From the NCBI GenBank assembly GCA_013396525.1, contig VWYX01000014.1:1922001-1986000 (forward strand): 64,000 nucleotides of DNA, read 5' to 3'. The notes beneath the pieces are model-generated. The model did no database searches. It was not told the origin of the DNA and saw nothing but the letters and a program-made list of their open reading frames with translations. The DNA is from Chaetorhynchus papuensis (taxonomy: Eukaryota; Chordata; Aves; Passeriformes; Rhipiduridae). This document shows positions 37,961-50,320 of this stretch, piece by piece. Position 1 is the stretch's first letter. Each line of letters starts with the position of its first letter. The position numbers and the translations under genes were made by a program.

Positions 37961-40426
37961 AACTTTTTCATTTATTTTAAAGCATTCTTAATATACTGTC
38001 TCTTCTGTTTCTGGCTTCCTTAACGAAAAAAAATTATTTACAGAGGTGTTGGGTGAAGAACTCTGAAAATAAAATAAAAATAATTTGAAAAGTTGTGTAA
38101 AAAAGCTTTTGAAATTAAAGATGTAATTGGGACCTTATCAAGAAATTATTTCCTCATTCTTCACCCAAGTTACTTTTCCTCTCCTCAAGGAACAGTTGTT
38201 TCCTTCTCCCTCCTGTTACTATTTGGGGTTACACTTCCTCTGGTTGAGTATCTAGAGTTAATTGTGTAAAAAAAGAAGACATCAATCAGATTTGATGAGT
38301 CTTATGTGTGTAAATTTTTTTCATGTGAGGAAAAACACACGTTTTAGCAATTTGGAATTTCAGGTAGTTGTGGGATTTTTTTACTTGTGTGTATTTATAC
38401 ATACTATTCTGTGAAAAAAAATGTCTAAAACATGTGAAACATAATAAAGAGCAGAAAAAATATTTTTTAATATGTATGGTGTAGGGAAACAAAAAGTTAG
38501 AAAATTAGCATGTGGGCAACCTGATGGTCAAAGTAAGGAAGATGAAAAACCTGTGTTCTGGTGGTAAAAATCATGCTGATGATTTCATTTTGCAGAGCCG
38601 AAATGATTGGACAGGTTAAAACCTGGCTTTGGGTAACTTTTAAGGTGCATTGTACATTTATCTTGTATAACTTAACACTATGATTTCTTGGTCATCAGCA
38701 TCTAATCACGTCCTGGGTGAAATGTCAGCTTCAGTGAATTCAGTGGGTGTTTTCTCATTCTGTTAAAGACAGGCCAGACTTCACTCTGACATGTGTTTAC
38801 TTCTTTATTAGTGCTGGTTAACCACGAGAAGGAAACATTTATAATGGAAACCTCATCTTGCTTTCTTCATAATTACTTTTTCCAGCTGTTGCTGGTTCTC
38901 TAAATTGGCAGTCATGACCTTTCCTTGTAGGAAAGGCCAGAAGTTCCTCCCCTTAACAAGAGTGGTAGAAACAGCAACACCCATGGCCAGCAGAATTCCC
39001 ATTGGCTTGAAAGCTCCTTAGGAAGTGAGTAACATTTGAGTAGATGTTGTTATTGCTGTTGTGCAGATAAAGAAAATTCCATAGAAAGCAACATATTCTG
39101 TTAAAAACCAAAACCCACACAGAACCTTTAAACAGTTCCTCCACTGCTGAAAAGGAAAAATGAAGAGGCGGCTAAATTAGAGGTGGCAGAGAGAAGCTCT
39201 AAAACCAATTATTCTTATTGGAATTTGACAAGGAATCATGTCATACCAGTTTGAGGTGACAAAGGTATTATCTTCTGGGCAAAGTTTCATTTGAAAAACT
39301 GATTTAAAGTAATTCTGGAGAATCAAATGGAGAAGACCTTTAGGGTAGTGCAAGTGTCTGATTTCCTAGCTGTAACCTATACAAGCACTAGTCTAAAAGA
39401 AGTTTTACACCTTTAGGTATGCTGACATTTTTTCGTTCTTTATGAAGCTCAGTAAATGGAAGTTTTAGTTCTAGGGGCTCTGAAACATGGTTCTGACCAT
39501 ATGGGAGAACATAATCATTGCAGGAGAGCTGAATATCACCACTAAATGTTTAGAATGAACAGAAGAAACTAGGAAGTATTTTTTTCTCATGGAAGTGATA
39601 CCTACCAACTCTCTGGAGAGGGAGGTTGGAGTCCTTTACAGTTGGGATCTGTGGAGTCATACTGTAGAGAGGACAGTGTTTAAAGGGTTGGTTTTGCTCC
39701 TAAATAGAAAGGAAATTAAATTGTTGTTACAGTGAATAGTTTTGATTGCAGTACGCTTCTTTTGCAGTTAAAGTTGCATGCAGGAGACAAATTACAAAAT
39801 AGACGGTGATTTCTTTTTACAGTTGAAACTGACTTCAAATTTTCCCCCAGCCTTCTGTTGAAGCATCCAGGTTACACAAAAACAATGAATTTGGCAAGCT
39901 GACGGTACTTGGCCTTTTTCTGGCAAATGGTTTCAGTCATACAGTTGTTCTGCCTTCTGCAGACAGGTCTGGCTCACATACCACTGTTTGAAATTTGGTG
40001 TGTGAAAAATACTAAGCTTTAGAGTAGAATAGAAACTATGTGATGAGTATTTTGATTTTTGGCATGTAAATAGACACAGTTTGGCAGTGTCTATAATTGA
40101 AATAAAGGAAGAAGGTTCATATAAACACTCAGAAAAAGACCTATAGGAATTTGCAAACCTGTGTATGCAGCAAATTTTATGGTGAAGATAACTTCAGCAG
40201 AAACTGGAATGATAAAAAAAAGATAAATAATTGCAGTGTTCAACTGTTCTGAGTCTAAAGGATTAAACAAATACATTACTAAGAACACCTATTTCATTTA
40301 GCTTTTATTTTTCTTCTTGACAAATTGATGACATTAAAGCTTTCAGCATATTGTTTCATATTTAGCTCATGAAACTCCAGCTAGATCAGAAATATGAATT
40401 TAAAAGATCTGCTTTCTTTAAAAATA

Positions 40427-40460
40427 TTTTAAATTGTTTTTTAAATTGTTTTTAAATGTT
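40427..40460 (+). repeat. 12-bp tandem repeat, 2.8 copies
   Basis: ttttaaattgtt is repeated at 40427-40438 and 40439-40450, followed by the partial third copy tttaaatgtt. Local slippage in AT-rich DNA is the likely source. Confidence 0.8.
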
Positions 40461-43400
40461 CTGGCTTGATTTATTAGGATGCTTAGAGATTTTTCTGCAC
40501 ATATTTAGACACTATTTTCTTCTGGTTTTTTTACAATTATTATTTTTATTAAGCCATTGTTGCTTTTTTCAAAGAAATAATTAGACTTAGAGAAGTCTGT
40601 GTAGATGTGTAGTCTTGAAGATTGTCCTTTTCTGTTTTCACAGGTTAATTTCCATTGTGAGGTTCTTTTTTAAGGAGAATTATAATGCTAATGAGCTATA
40701 CATTGTAATTCTTCTATAACAAAGAATAATAACTATTTCTTATCATGACAATGTAAAACTATTAGTCAAATAATGCCATTTAAAAGAATCATCAACCCTT
40801 ATTTATAACTGCACATTGAATAAAACATCAATAAAATTGTCACAAAAAAGAACGAAGAGGACATAATAACATTCTTCACTGCATTTGATTAATCTGCTTT
40901 TAACAAAATTTGTATTTTAGACTTACTTTGTGTTTAGACTTAAAATATTTTAAGCTAGACATGTTATATTTTGGTGTATTCTGCTTTTTTGTATATGCCA
41001 GGTTATTAGGAAAATTGCTTTCTTAAGACTTTTTAACACAAAGGAAGCGATTTTGTAAAAATGTACCTGCATTAAGATACATTTAAGATTGGCTTTTGCA
41101 ACTTAAAATATACAGGGGCTCTGTTTTCATCTTGTTCCTCAGTTTAAGACTCTAGAAATATTTAGAGAATCCTTCTGGTTTAAGGGTTGATGAGTCACTC
41201 TACCAAACATAATTTGAAATTTCTGTTTGTTTTAGAATATACTTCACTTTGTTCTTAGCAGAATTCATTCTTTTATCTGTATTTTGCTTAACAAAGACAA
41301 GGGAGGATGTTTAGGTTTTCAATTTAACTAACCAGTTTACAATTATATCATTACAATCATGAGTGCGGCTGGACCAGTGTAGTGCATTATGTTCTTGCAA
41401 AGACCACAAGGCTTAGGCAAGTCTTGTGGGTTGAAGGTTTACAAACAACAGTAATTTTAAAAGTGATTTATATTGGTGTAGCAATGACATTTGTGTTAAT
41501 GCTTGAAAATACATGCACAGCATGAGAGGCCACAGCTATCCACGCCGTGGTACTCCGTGTCAGGCTGAAGCAATTCTGAGGCCAGAACGAGGGAAAGGAA
41601 AGGAGCACTGTCTGTGTGTTGAGGTGAACATGCCCAACACACCACCCAGTGCTTCCAGAAGGGCTGACCCTCTGCAAGGCTCTGGGCAAGGGGTAGCCTA
41701 GGAGAAGAGGGGAAGGCGTGTGGTAACAGTGGCAAACTGCAAATGTTTGGCTAAAAGAGTAACTCCACTGGAAGCTTCCAGGCAGAACAGAGCTGTGATA
41801 ACTTCAGGTGGATAAGGAGAACAATTTCCAATTATAACTCTGAGTGAATTTAGTTCTGTATAGAAAAAAAAAAGCTCGTTCAGCTACTCCTATGCATTTT
41901 CATAAACTGTTCTAGTTTCAAGCAACCAAAAAAATATTTGAGGAGATATTTCTGTAGGGGTTTATACAGAAATTCAACAAAGGTTTCAATAAAGATTTAT
42001 GGTCTGGTGGATCAATTTCTTTAGTCACTTTCTCTAATCCATTGTAAATGTGATATTAGAATTAAAATTAGAACTCTATCAGCATTAATTTGAGCATTAG
42101 AACACTATGTTGGGAAGCATTATAAAGTTTGTTTATAAGATTAAAGGACATTAGTTAGGCAAGTTTGCACAAACACTCGGTTTAGTTATAGAGTTTGTCA
42201 ACTTCTGGAAATGTTCAAATATTTTCTTGTAAATTTTTTAGCACAGCTGTCCTTCATGTTTGGACATTAAGCTGGATTTTACAGAGGGTGGATGAATTAG
42301 TTAATATGTGCACTGTTACAACTTGCATGTCCTGGTACTAATAAAAGTACTGTTATATGGAGGATGAGAAATCCATTGTTGTTGTAATGAGAATAATTAA
42401 TATGGCATACACACACTATTTTTCCTTTCAAGAGCAGCTAGGAGAGACATGTTGCTTCTTGGAGGTTGTATGACATGATCTATGCATGCTTGTTTCTGAA
42501 ATGTTTGGGCAATAACAAGCATTATAATGTATTTGTAACTTTGAATACTCAAACAATGCTTTATTCATGAACAGAAATTTTATTCTGAAAGTAAAAGCAC
42601 ACGGAAATTATATCAGCAGGTAATCTAAATATTTGAAAGTATTGTATGTGAAAAGTAGTTACAAATAATCTCCTTTGTGGTTAGAGGTATGGCCATAAAT
42701 TGGTTTGTGATACAGTGAAGCCTATTCATTTTCTCCAGACATGACAAATTCTATATTCTTGGTAAATATTTCATATTAAAAATCTGTAAATACTTTTACC
42801 ATTGGTGGAAGTAGATGGGAACATTTCTAAACATCTGTTTTATTAGAGATATTTTATTTTTTGAAATCTGCAGGTATATAATCTGTATTGTTCAAAATTA
42901 CTGAAGATTAAGCCTTCTCCCTGAAAATGGAAAATATGATGGGAGAAATCCCTTGTTCATGGACAGATATGTCTGAGTTTACTTATTGTTAGTATTTTTA
43001 GAATTGCTCCTCTAATACCAGGGATAGCAGAGTGTTACTGACTTTATTAGTTTCAAAACACTGCAGTTTGCCAGTGAACATGCTGAGAAAATCACAGCTT
43101 TGATAATGAAAGCTGGAAAGACAAATGCTGCAATTTTCAATAACACATTTATGGTTTGTATGTGGCTAGAGATTTTCACACATTACAGTTTTTGTAAGTG
43201 CTTCACATGTGCCTCTAAAATACTTTTGTTAGTATTCCATATTCTAAGCTTAACATAAGCAGGATAATCCTAAATAGTCATGGTTGTGTCTCTACATATA
43301 AGAACATATCTACATAGAATGTTTCATATTCTGCCTACAGAATGTTCTGTATATAGTATATCATTCTGTACCACAGTATATTAAATTAGATGCAAAACAT

Positions 43401-45777
43401 GATTCTTGACTTTTTTCTGTATAATCCCACAGCTCTTCTAAAAAAATTAAAACAGTAAGGTTGGCAATGTTAGTGTTATAATACTTTGCAGTCCCACATC
43501 AGCTTCATAAAATGGGTTAAAACATATTTCAATTCAGAACCATATTTGAGCATCCTCACTGCTGGCGGGGACCTCTTGCTTTCATGAGGTTTCATTTCTA
43601 ATGGCAGAAATCAGCTGTCATCTAATTTTAGGCTATGCTCAAAATAAAGCTGAATGTTAGATTTTTATTTCTGACTTGTAAAGAACAAACGATAGGAGTG
43701 AGCTTTGATCTGCAGAACGGAATTCTTACATGTCTCTGTTCCATGATCTCTGCACTTCACAATACATTTCTCTCACCTACACATTTTCTTTTTTAATTTA
43801 TCTGTGTTTACAGACTGTTACAAAGCAAGCAAGCAAGAGCTGTTCCGACATATGCTTTAGGGCCTCCGTTACTTTGATGTGGTATGGAAACTGCTCATTT
43901 ACTGCAAGACTGTGTTATTTGTTAATTGGTCACAATCAGAGAGGCCTATGGTTTCTACAACACATCTACAGGAGAAAGATCACAGTAGTAAATAGGCCTG
44001 GAAAATTCTAAAGGCCAGGGAAAATAGTCTATTTGCACCTGGGTAAAGAAGCTGAGATAAAAATGGCACGTTAGCCAAAATCCATTTCTTTCTGGCTGAC
44101 CAAAGGCAGGAAAAAAAAGTATTTGAAACAGTTTCCAAACAAGTTTGCTCCTCAGGACCGTCTATGTCTTTGTTACTTGATCACCTGTTACCACCACTAC
44201 CACCGTCTCTAGTTTGTTTTTGTAACTAATGAGGTCAGCAGTTGGCAGTGTAAGTTTGCAATGTATGTAAATATATTTAATTTCTTAAAACTACTTTTAA
44301 ACACATTTTTTTTTTTTAATACATTTTATATGCTATTTTTATATATTTAGATGAAAGATGCATTTATTTTTTTTTGTTCATGTACTCCGTGACCCCTTCT
44401 GTCTGTATTATTCACTCAGATCAGTTATTACAAAGAAATCCACTATGGATAAAAAAGTTTATGCTTACACAGGGCTGAAATTTAGTTGTGTTTGTTAAAT
44501 AGCCATTCTTTCCTGCCTCTCGAACAATAGTAAAATGAGAATTGAGTTTTCTTGTGATGTTTTTGCTTTGTTTTTTTTCTTCCAGTACTTAATAATATAT
44601 TCACTGACAATGTCAATTATGATTTGAAAACAACCCGATCTTTCCAAGAATTTTTCTTAGCATCCCTTTTATAATTTTTCACACAAAAGCAAACAATTTA
44701 CACAGGCCACTGACAAAATATTTGGTTCACCCAAGCTAGCATTAGAATCTACTGGTGTGTGGCATTGTTTAACAAAGAATTCAGGAACATGAGCAATTGG
44801 GAGATTTTATTTTCAGGTTCAAGATATATGAAGCAATCCTCTTTGTGCACTTTGTCTGAATCATTTTATGCTGGAGAGCACATTTTCCCTGTATTAAAGT
44901 AGAAACTGCTTATCTCAGTGGTGAGCAAAGTCTGTGCCTCAAATACAAATGAGTAAGTAAACTGACTTCTGAGGAATGCATCCCTGTGCTCGTAGCCAAG
45001 CTGAGTTCTTGGAGGAATACAGTCAGTCAGTCAAAGCTTGTGAAGGGTAGTGTTCTAAAGCCATTTTTTCCTATTCATTTACAGTGCAGACGGTACAAGC
45101 ATTTATTCTAAAAAGAATGCATTGTCAGAATAGTCTAGACATGCTATGATCAAGGGACCACAAATGGAAACAATTTGATGTTGAAAACTTTTTATCTGAT
45201 TACAGGGATAATAACTTGAAAATCAACCTGGCAATTTTGCATGATTAGAAAAGTGATGTACATGATGATTTCTCATCATGTTTCCAAATAGAAACAGATT
45301 TCTGCCACATATTACATATCATTTTTCTCATAGATGACTCTGCATCTCAGTTTCAACCAACAGTTTCAGCTATTCCACTCATGGAGCTGTTCTGTTGTTT
45401 TGACAAGCAAAGACACATCAAAATCTTGTATTACTCACTTTTCCACACCACTGAGTCCATATGAAGAGCTTGAAAAAATGAAACCAGAAAATAATATTTA
45501 ATTTTTAAAGTTTCTGTTTTTCATCAAGTCTGACGTTTATGCAAAAATAGACTCCTTAGAGAGGATCTTCCTATTGAAATAAACATGTGTATTTATCTGA
45601 ATGACTATCTAATTTCGAATGCTTAATTTCCAAATTGTGCAAGTACATTTAAGGTTATAGGGCTGCTTCTGGTCCTAGACGCCTTTACTGAAAGGAAATA
45701 GGTTGAGACAGTCTTGTGTATTTTTATATCTTTACTTTCTTACAAAGCACTGTTAGGACATCTCATGATTCACAAAG

Positions 45778-45808
45778 TTTAATGTGGTATGAAACTTTAA
45801 TGTGGTAT
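45778..45808 (+). repeat. 13-bp direct repeat, 18-bp period
   Basis: tttaatgtggtat occurs at 45778-45790 and 45796-45808, separated by gaaac. Exact two-copy duplication. Confidence 0.85.
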
Positions 45809-46269
45809 ATTATAAATAAAAACTTCCCCAATTTTTTTGCCTTTTTTATGCTCTTCTCAATACATTTGATGAAAACATTATACTATAGAGTAGATGAGGT
45901 TTGGGGGCATCTAGTCTTGTTCTGTGAGTAAATTTTAGTCAAGGAGTTGTCTCCGTAACATTTTCTCCTTCTTGGTCTGAAGATGCCAAGTCAATACAGG
46001 ATTCTGTCTTTTCCCCTTTCCATAAGCTATGTATTCAGGTAAGTTTTACTGAGCTTGTCTATATTTTCTGTTGAAAATAAGAAGGCAAGCACAAGAGAGA
46101 ATCAGCATTTGATAAAAAAGTTGACTCAAGTTACAAAGACATGGTGACTTGGAAATTTATTTTCTTCCATTTACATTTTAACTTGGGCTTCAGTCTGTAT
46201 CCATCTGAAAATTCACCTGCTGGGTAGAAATTACTGAAATAATTTCACATGAAATGTTTTAACAGTAGA

Positions 46270-46810
46270 GGCAGGACACCAGCAGAATTCTTCAAAAGTT
46301 TGTGTTTGGACCAGTGCTCTTCAAAAGTGTTCACAAAATGCTTTATGAGAAGTTTTGTTGGTTTTTTTGACTTACTGGTTATTCAGGGTACTAAAGAAAA
46401 AAGGTAATCTATTAAGAAATTTCAGAAGAATATAGGAAGACAAAAAACTGAAAAGTAAAATGATGAAATCCAACCCAGATAAATGTAAAATCATGCAAAA
46501 AAGTGAGAAGTCCTAATGTCACATTCAAAATAATGGACTCTGAAATGGCCATTGCTACGCAGGAGTGAGAACTGGGGATTATGGTAGGTCCATGAGTATG
46601 TCAGGCCAACACGGAGGAGTAGGGAATGAAACAAAGAACATAAAAGTGCTAGACTCGGCATCCATATTTTACCTTGGTAACTATGGGACTGTTCTCCTAT
46701 TTCAAAAGAAATCTAGCAGACCTGAAAATGGTTCTGAGAGAGACAGGTAGGATTATCAAAATGATGGAATAGCTTCTGTACAAGGGAACGTATAGAATTT
46801 AGGATAGGGT
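46270..46810 (+). mobile_element. Ancient CR1 ORF2 fragment (RT to C-terminal region)
   Basis: Three protein-level marks appear in the right order. Near 46304 one frame reads FGPVLFKSVH, the decayed LGPVLFNIFI motif of CR1 RT. Near 46468 the frame reads KSNPDKCKIMQ, a very typical CR1/LINE motif (usually FNPDKCKVMH). Near 46575 ELGIMVG matches the LGVMVD motif. Near 46740-46770 TGRIIKMME matches the RRATKMIKGLE region. Several internal deletions are evident, including loss of the catalytic YxDD segment between 46340 and 46430. Stops occur in all frames. This is a strongly diverged copy, unlike the younger 3' end that lies only 1.3 kb downstream. Confidence 0.8.
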
Positions 46811-48130
46811 ATGCATAGAAATTCGGAACCAGGAAATCCTCTACTCATTCTCCCTTACGATTTGGTTGTTCTCCTTAGTATAGAGCAAATGTATTTCATA
46901 TGGTGTAGATCAGTATTACCACAAGAAGTTATCAGGGTTTCCTCAGGAATACTTTTTCTCTCGTTGGATTTCATTTTTAGGTGTGCACAACCTTCAAGTG
47001 TTTGAGGAAGGGTATCACTTCTTCTTGCTCTTATCTGGTTAAGAATGTGTACTTAACGGTTTTATTTCCATTCCCTGTTTCTTCTGCTTATATTTTTCCT
47101 CTTTTTGTTTTTTTTTTTTCCTTTGTTTTGTAGAAATTAAATTAAAAAAAACATCATAGGAGAGAGCCTGGAACTGGTAGAGTTGGCAAACACTCCTAAC
47201 ACTGCTTAAGAAGAGATAACATTGTGGAACTGAAGGATGTTGAATCAGTGTACAAAACCCCCATAAATTAAGAAGAAAATTGGGTTCAACTAAATAGCAT
47301 TTATCAAATAAAGATGGAGAATTCAGGGGAATACAAATAATAAATTGACACATTCAAGTTATTTTTAACGCCAAATTTTTCCTGGTACTCAATCCTCTTG
47401 CTTCTGCTTTCCTTGTGCCCATAAATTTCTTGATCACCAGTATGTAACACTGCCCATTTTGGCCACTGCCTGAACTTGTCTTTCAAATGAATCAATAACT
47501 CATGTCCTTCTCTTGTTTCAGTTATGTTCACATCCAAAGCTTGTTACTCTCATCTTCTCAATCTTTCTCTCCTGATAGAAGGAATCTGTTCGATTTTGTG
47601 TGTGTAAATCTATGATGTTCCAGCCTCTGTCTAAACATTGTTTGTTTTTTGCTTAGAGTCATTTTGTCTACAATCCTGTCATAATGCCGCAGAAGCCAGG
47701 AGGACTCATTCAGTAACTTAGTGCAGTATAGCACAAAACCATTTCATTTTATCCACTTATTCTTATTTTAAACCTCATAATTTGAACATAATTGATTTCT
47801 GTATTTTGAAAACTAAATTGTTCCATGCCCGTTGTTGAAAAAAGCATTAATTGCAGGAATAATATTGGATCTGAATTACACGTGTCGCCAAGAATGAGGC
47901 TGCTATTTCAACATTTGTCTGTTAACTCTGGTAATTCAAAATGCATTTGATTTCCTTGATGATGACAAAGGATGTAGACAATATATAGTAATGGGAAAAA
48001 TTTATCACTAAAATTAAGTTGTAAAGCACTGGACTGATTTTTAGATAGCAGTGACAGTCTTTGGGAAATTAGGATTGCAGCATGATTAGTCATTCACATT
48101 TTTTAACAGAGCTCCTTTGTCTAATCATAG
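46811..48130. other. Unannotated spacer between two CR1 pieces
   Basis: No element recognised. A T/A-rich low-complexity patch lies at 47085-47155. The short open stretches on the minus strand (47039-47537) have no domain features. Confidence 0.55.
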
Positions 48131-48580
48131 TTCATCAAGGCCAACAAAGATGGTGAAGGGTCTGGAACAGATGAAGGAATTGGGGGTGTTTAACCTGGCA
48201 AGAAGGAGGCTCAGGGGAGATCTCACTGTATTCTACAACTACCTGAAAGGAGGTTGTAGGAGGTGGGAATCAGTCTCTTATGCCAATTAACCAGAGATAG
48301 GGAAGAGGAAACGGCTGCAAGTTGTGCCAGGGGAGATTTAGCTTGATGTTAGAAAAGATTTCTTCACCAAAAGGATTGTCAAACATTTGAACACTATGCC
48401 CAGGGAAGTGGTTGAGTGACCATCCCTGGAGGGGAGTATATTTAAAATACATGTAGATGTGGCACTTAGGGCAATGGTTTAGTGTTGGATGTTGGACTTG
48501 GCAGAGCTGGGTTAACAGCTGGATTCATTATTAGAGGCCTTTTCCAACCTAAATGATTTTGTGCTTCAGTGATTCTGTAT
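48131..48580 (+). mobile_element. CR1 LINE, 5'-truncated 3' end
   Basis: The piece begins in the last part of ORF2 ('caacaaagatggtgaagggt', corresponding to the RRATKMMRG region), continues through 'aggctcaggggagatct', 'actacctgaaaggaggttgt', 'tgccaggggagatttag' and 'gatttcttcacca', and ends with 'ccatccctggagggg', 'gatgtggcacttaggg', 'ttttccaaccta' and a decayed octamer tail 'gattctgta'. It keeps about 450 bp, more than the copy at 6.3 kb. A small deletion near 48168-48175 removes part of the EERL segment. Its tail octamers have more changes than those at 6.3 kb. Confidence 0.95.
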
Positions 48581-50194
48581 ATTTGGAACTAGCTGGCACG
48601 ATTTTGGACTCTTATGACCATCTTGCTCAGAACTAGAGGCATGAAGAAGCCAACACTTCTCTTTTTGATACAGAAAGGTCATTATATCTTTTCCATCAAA
48701 CTAGAACGAAATGCTGATATCCTTCCTTCTGCCAATGAGAATTACCAGATTTAGAACGTGTAAAAAGCTTTTTTTCCATTGTGCAAAAGAGTGAATTGGA
48801 AAGGAAGTGACCAGTTTATTTCTTCCACAATTATAAATCTTAAGTCTGTACAGGTATGTTGTCCAGTTAAGAGTTCTTGTACCATGTTGGTTTTTTTTTT
48901 TCTGGTAGTTCTAATAAAGGGCTGTGTGGATTAATTTTAAGAGTCTGAGGCTAAAGCTTAGCATGAAGCCTAAGAAAAAAGAACAATGGTTTGAGTGGTA
49001 TTTTAACACTACAGAGATCTTGCCTAGTTAAAACTATTGCTAGCAGAATCATTTAAGGACATAAAGAATCCACTGACCCCAGTTTGACAGACTCTGACCA
49101 AATTGAAAGCTGAGTGTTATCTCTCAATCCAGAACGGAGAAATCATCACTCAGTAATAATTCTTTGCTTTTGGCAAACATGGTAAGTCGTTTGAACTTGC
49201 TAAGAAATTGTTTTTAAATTCTTCAGCCATTGCAAACTGGAGCAAATAATCTTCAAGACCCACCCTGTCCTTGAAGAGTGCATTTAGCTTGTATTACCTG
49301 TCTATGTAGCCACTTAGAAAACACTGTTAGAGTGCTTTCAGTATAAAGGTGAAAGAGAACATCTCTCTGTTTCGTATGTTTGCTAATCCTTATGCAAGAA
49401 TAGATGCAAAACAACTTGTGGACTACTAGCATGCATTTCAACGTTTTCTTAGAATTTTATACATATTTTTTATTATTTTCAGTCTTTCAGTTTTGTATGT
49501 TTACTTCCTGTATTTCTTCTTTTCATGGTCACTTATCCTTGCTTGAAAGCAGGTTCTCTTTTGCATAAGAAGTTAGTCTCTTATGTCTATATAGGAATGA
49601 CTGTCAGGCTGTTAGGCTGGGTTTTTATTAATCATCCTTTATTTTGTTCCACCCACTACTTTTAAAAACTCCTTGAATGGTGACTAAGAAAATGGAACAA
49701 TTTGTCAGTACCTTTAAATTAGACATGCAGGACTCTGTCTCTCTATTGAAAAAACCCCAAAACCAAACAAAACCCAAAGCGATGGGGGTGTGTGTGTGTA
49801 CAAATTGAAAATGGCTAAAAAGCATTCCTAGGTTCAAATTCACAAGATTATTTCAATAGGAAAAAATTCGGTCTCTTTTTCCCTGAATTTTTTAGTGTCT
49901 TGGAAATAATTGCAAAGCTTTAGACTGCCTACGTTGAATTGAGACTGATGTAAAAAGCCATGTATTCTTTTTCCATCTTCTGAAAAATGATAATTTTACC
50001 ATTGTTAGAATCAATCTTCTTTCAAAAATATAATGACATGTTTTCATCTTATCTATCCTTAAAACATTAAATCTTTTATATGAATTGGTTGACAATTTTT
50101 GAAGGATAACCTTTTCAACATCATAAAATAAATGGAAGTGGTGAAGGATTTAGATTCAAAATGCTTTACCAGTGCACTAATAATTTGATGAGCA
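48581..50194. other. Unannotated non-coding sequence
   Basis: No gene or element recognised. A short GT run sits at 49788-49799. Confidence 0.55.
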
Positions 50195-50320
50195 CTGCTA
50201 TCATTTTTCTAAAATGTCATTAGATTAAATCTTATTCATCCAGCAAATTCTTTTGAAGAGTCTCACCTTTAGAAGCTGATGACACAAACCAGCTTGAAAA
50301 TGTGATTGTGGTATTTGAAA
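50195..50320 (+). mobile_element. Probable CR1 RT fragment around the ADDT motif
   Basis: 'attaaatcttattcat' fits the 'ttcaacatcttcat' block (FNIFI), 'gaagagtctcacctt' fits the 'agagtgcaccctcagc' block, and 'gctgatgacacaaa' gives ADDT, the conserved CR1 sequence that forms the RT active-site box. The blocks are in the expected order and spacing with a small deletion. The remainder is unrecognisable. This would be a third + strand CR1 piece within 4 kb. Confidence 0.5.

Larger units (their letters stand above)
37961..46269. other. Unannotated, very AT-rich non-coding sequence
   Basis: More than 8 kb without a recognised gene or element. A GC-richer patch with overlapping short open stretches lies at about 41510-41730. 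T-rich runs occur at 44307-44320 and 44365-44375. Two short tandem duplications are listed separately. Confidence 0.55.

Noticed and set aside
46565..46750. 61-codon + strand open stretch as a gene
   Set aside because: It lies inside the decayed CR1 ORF2 fragment.
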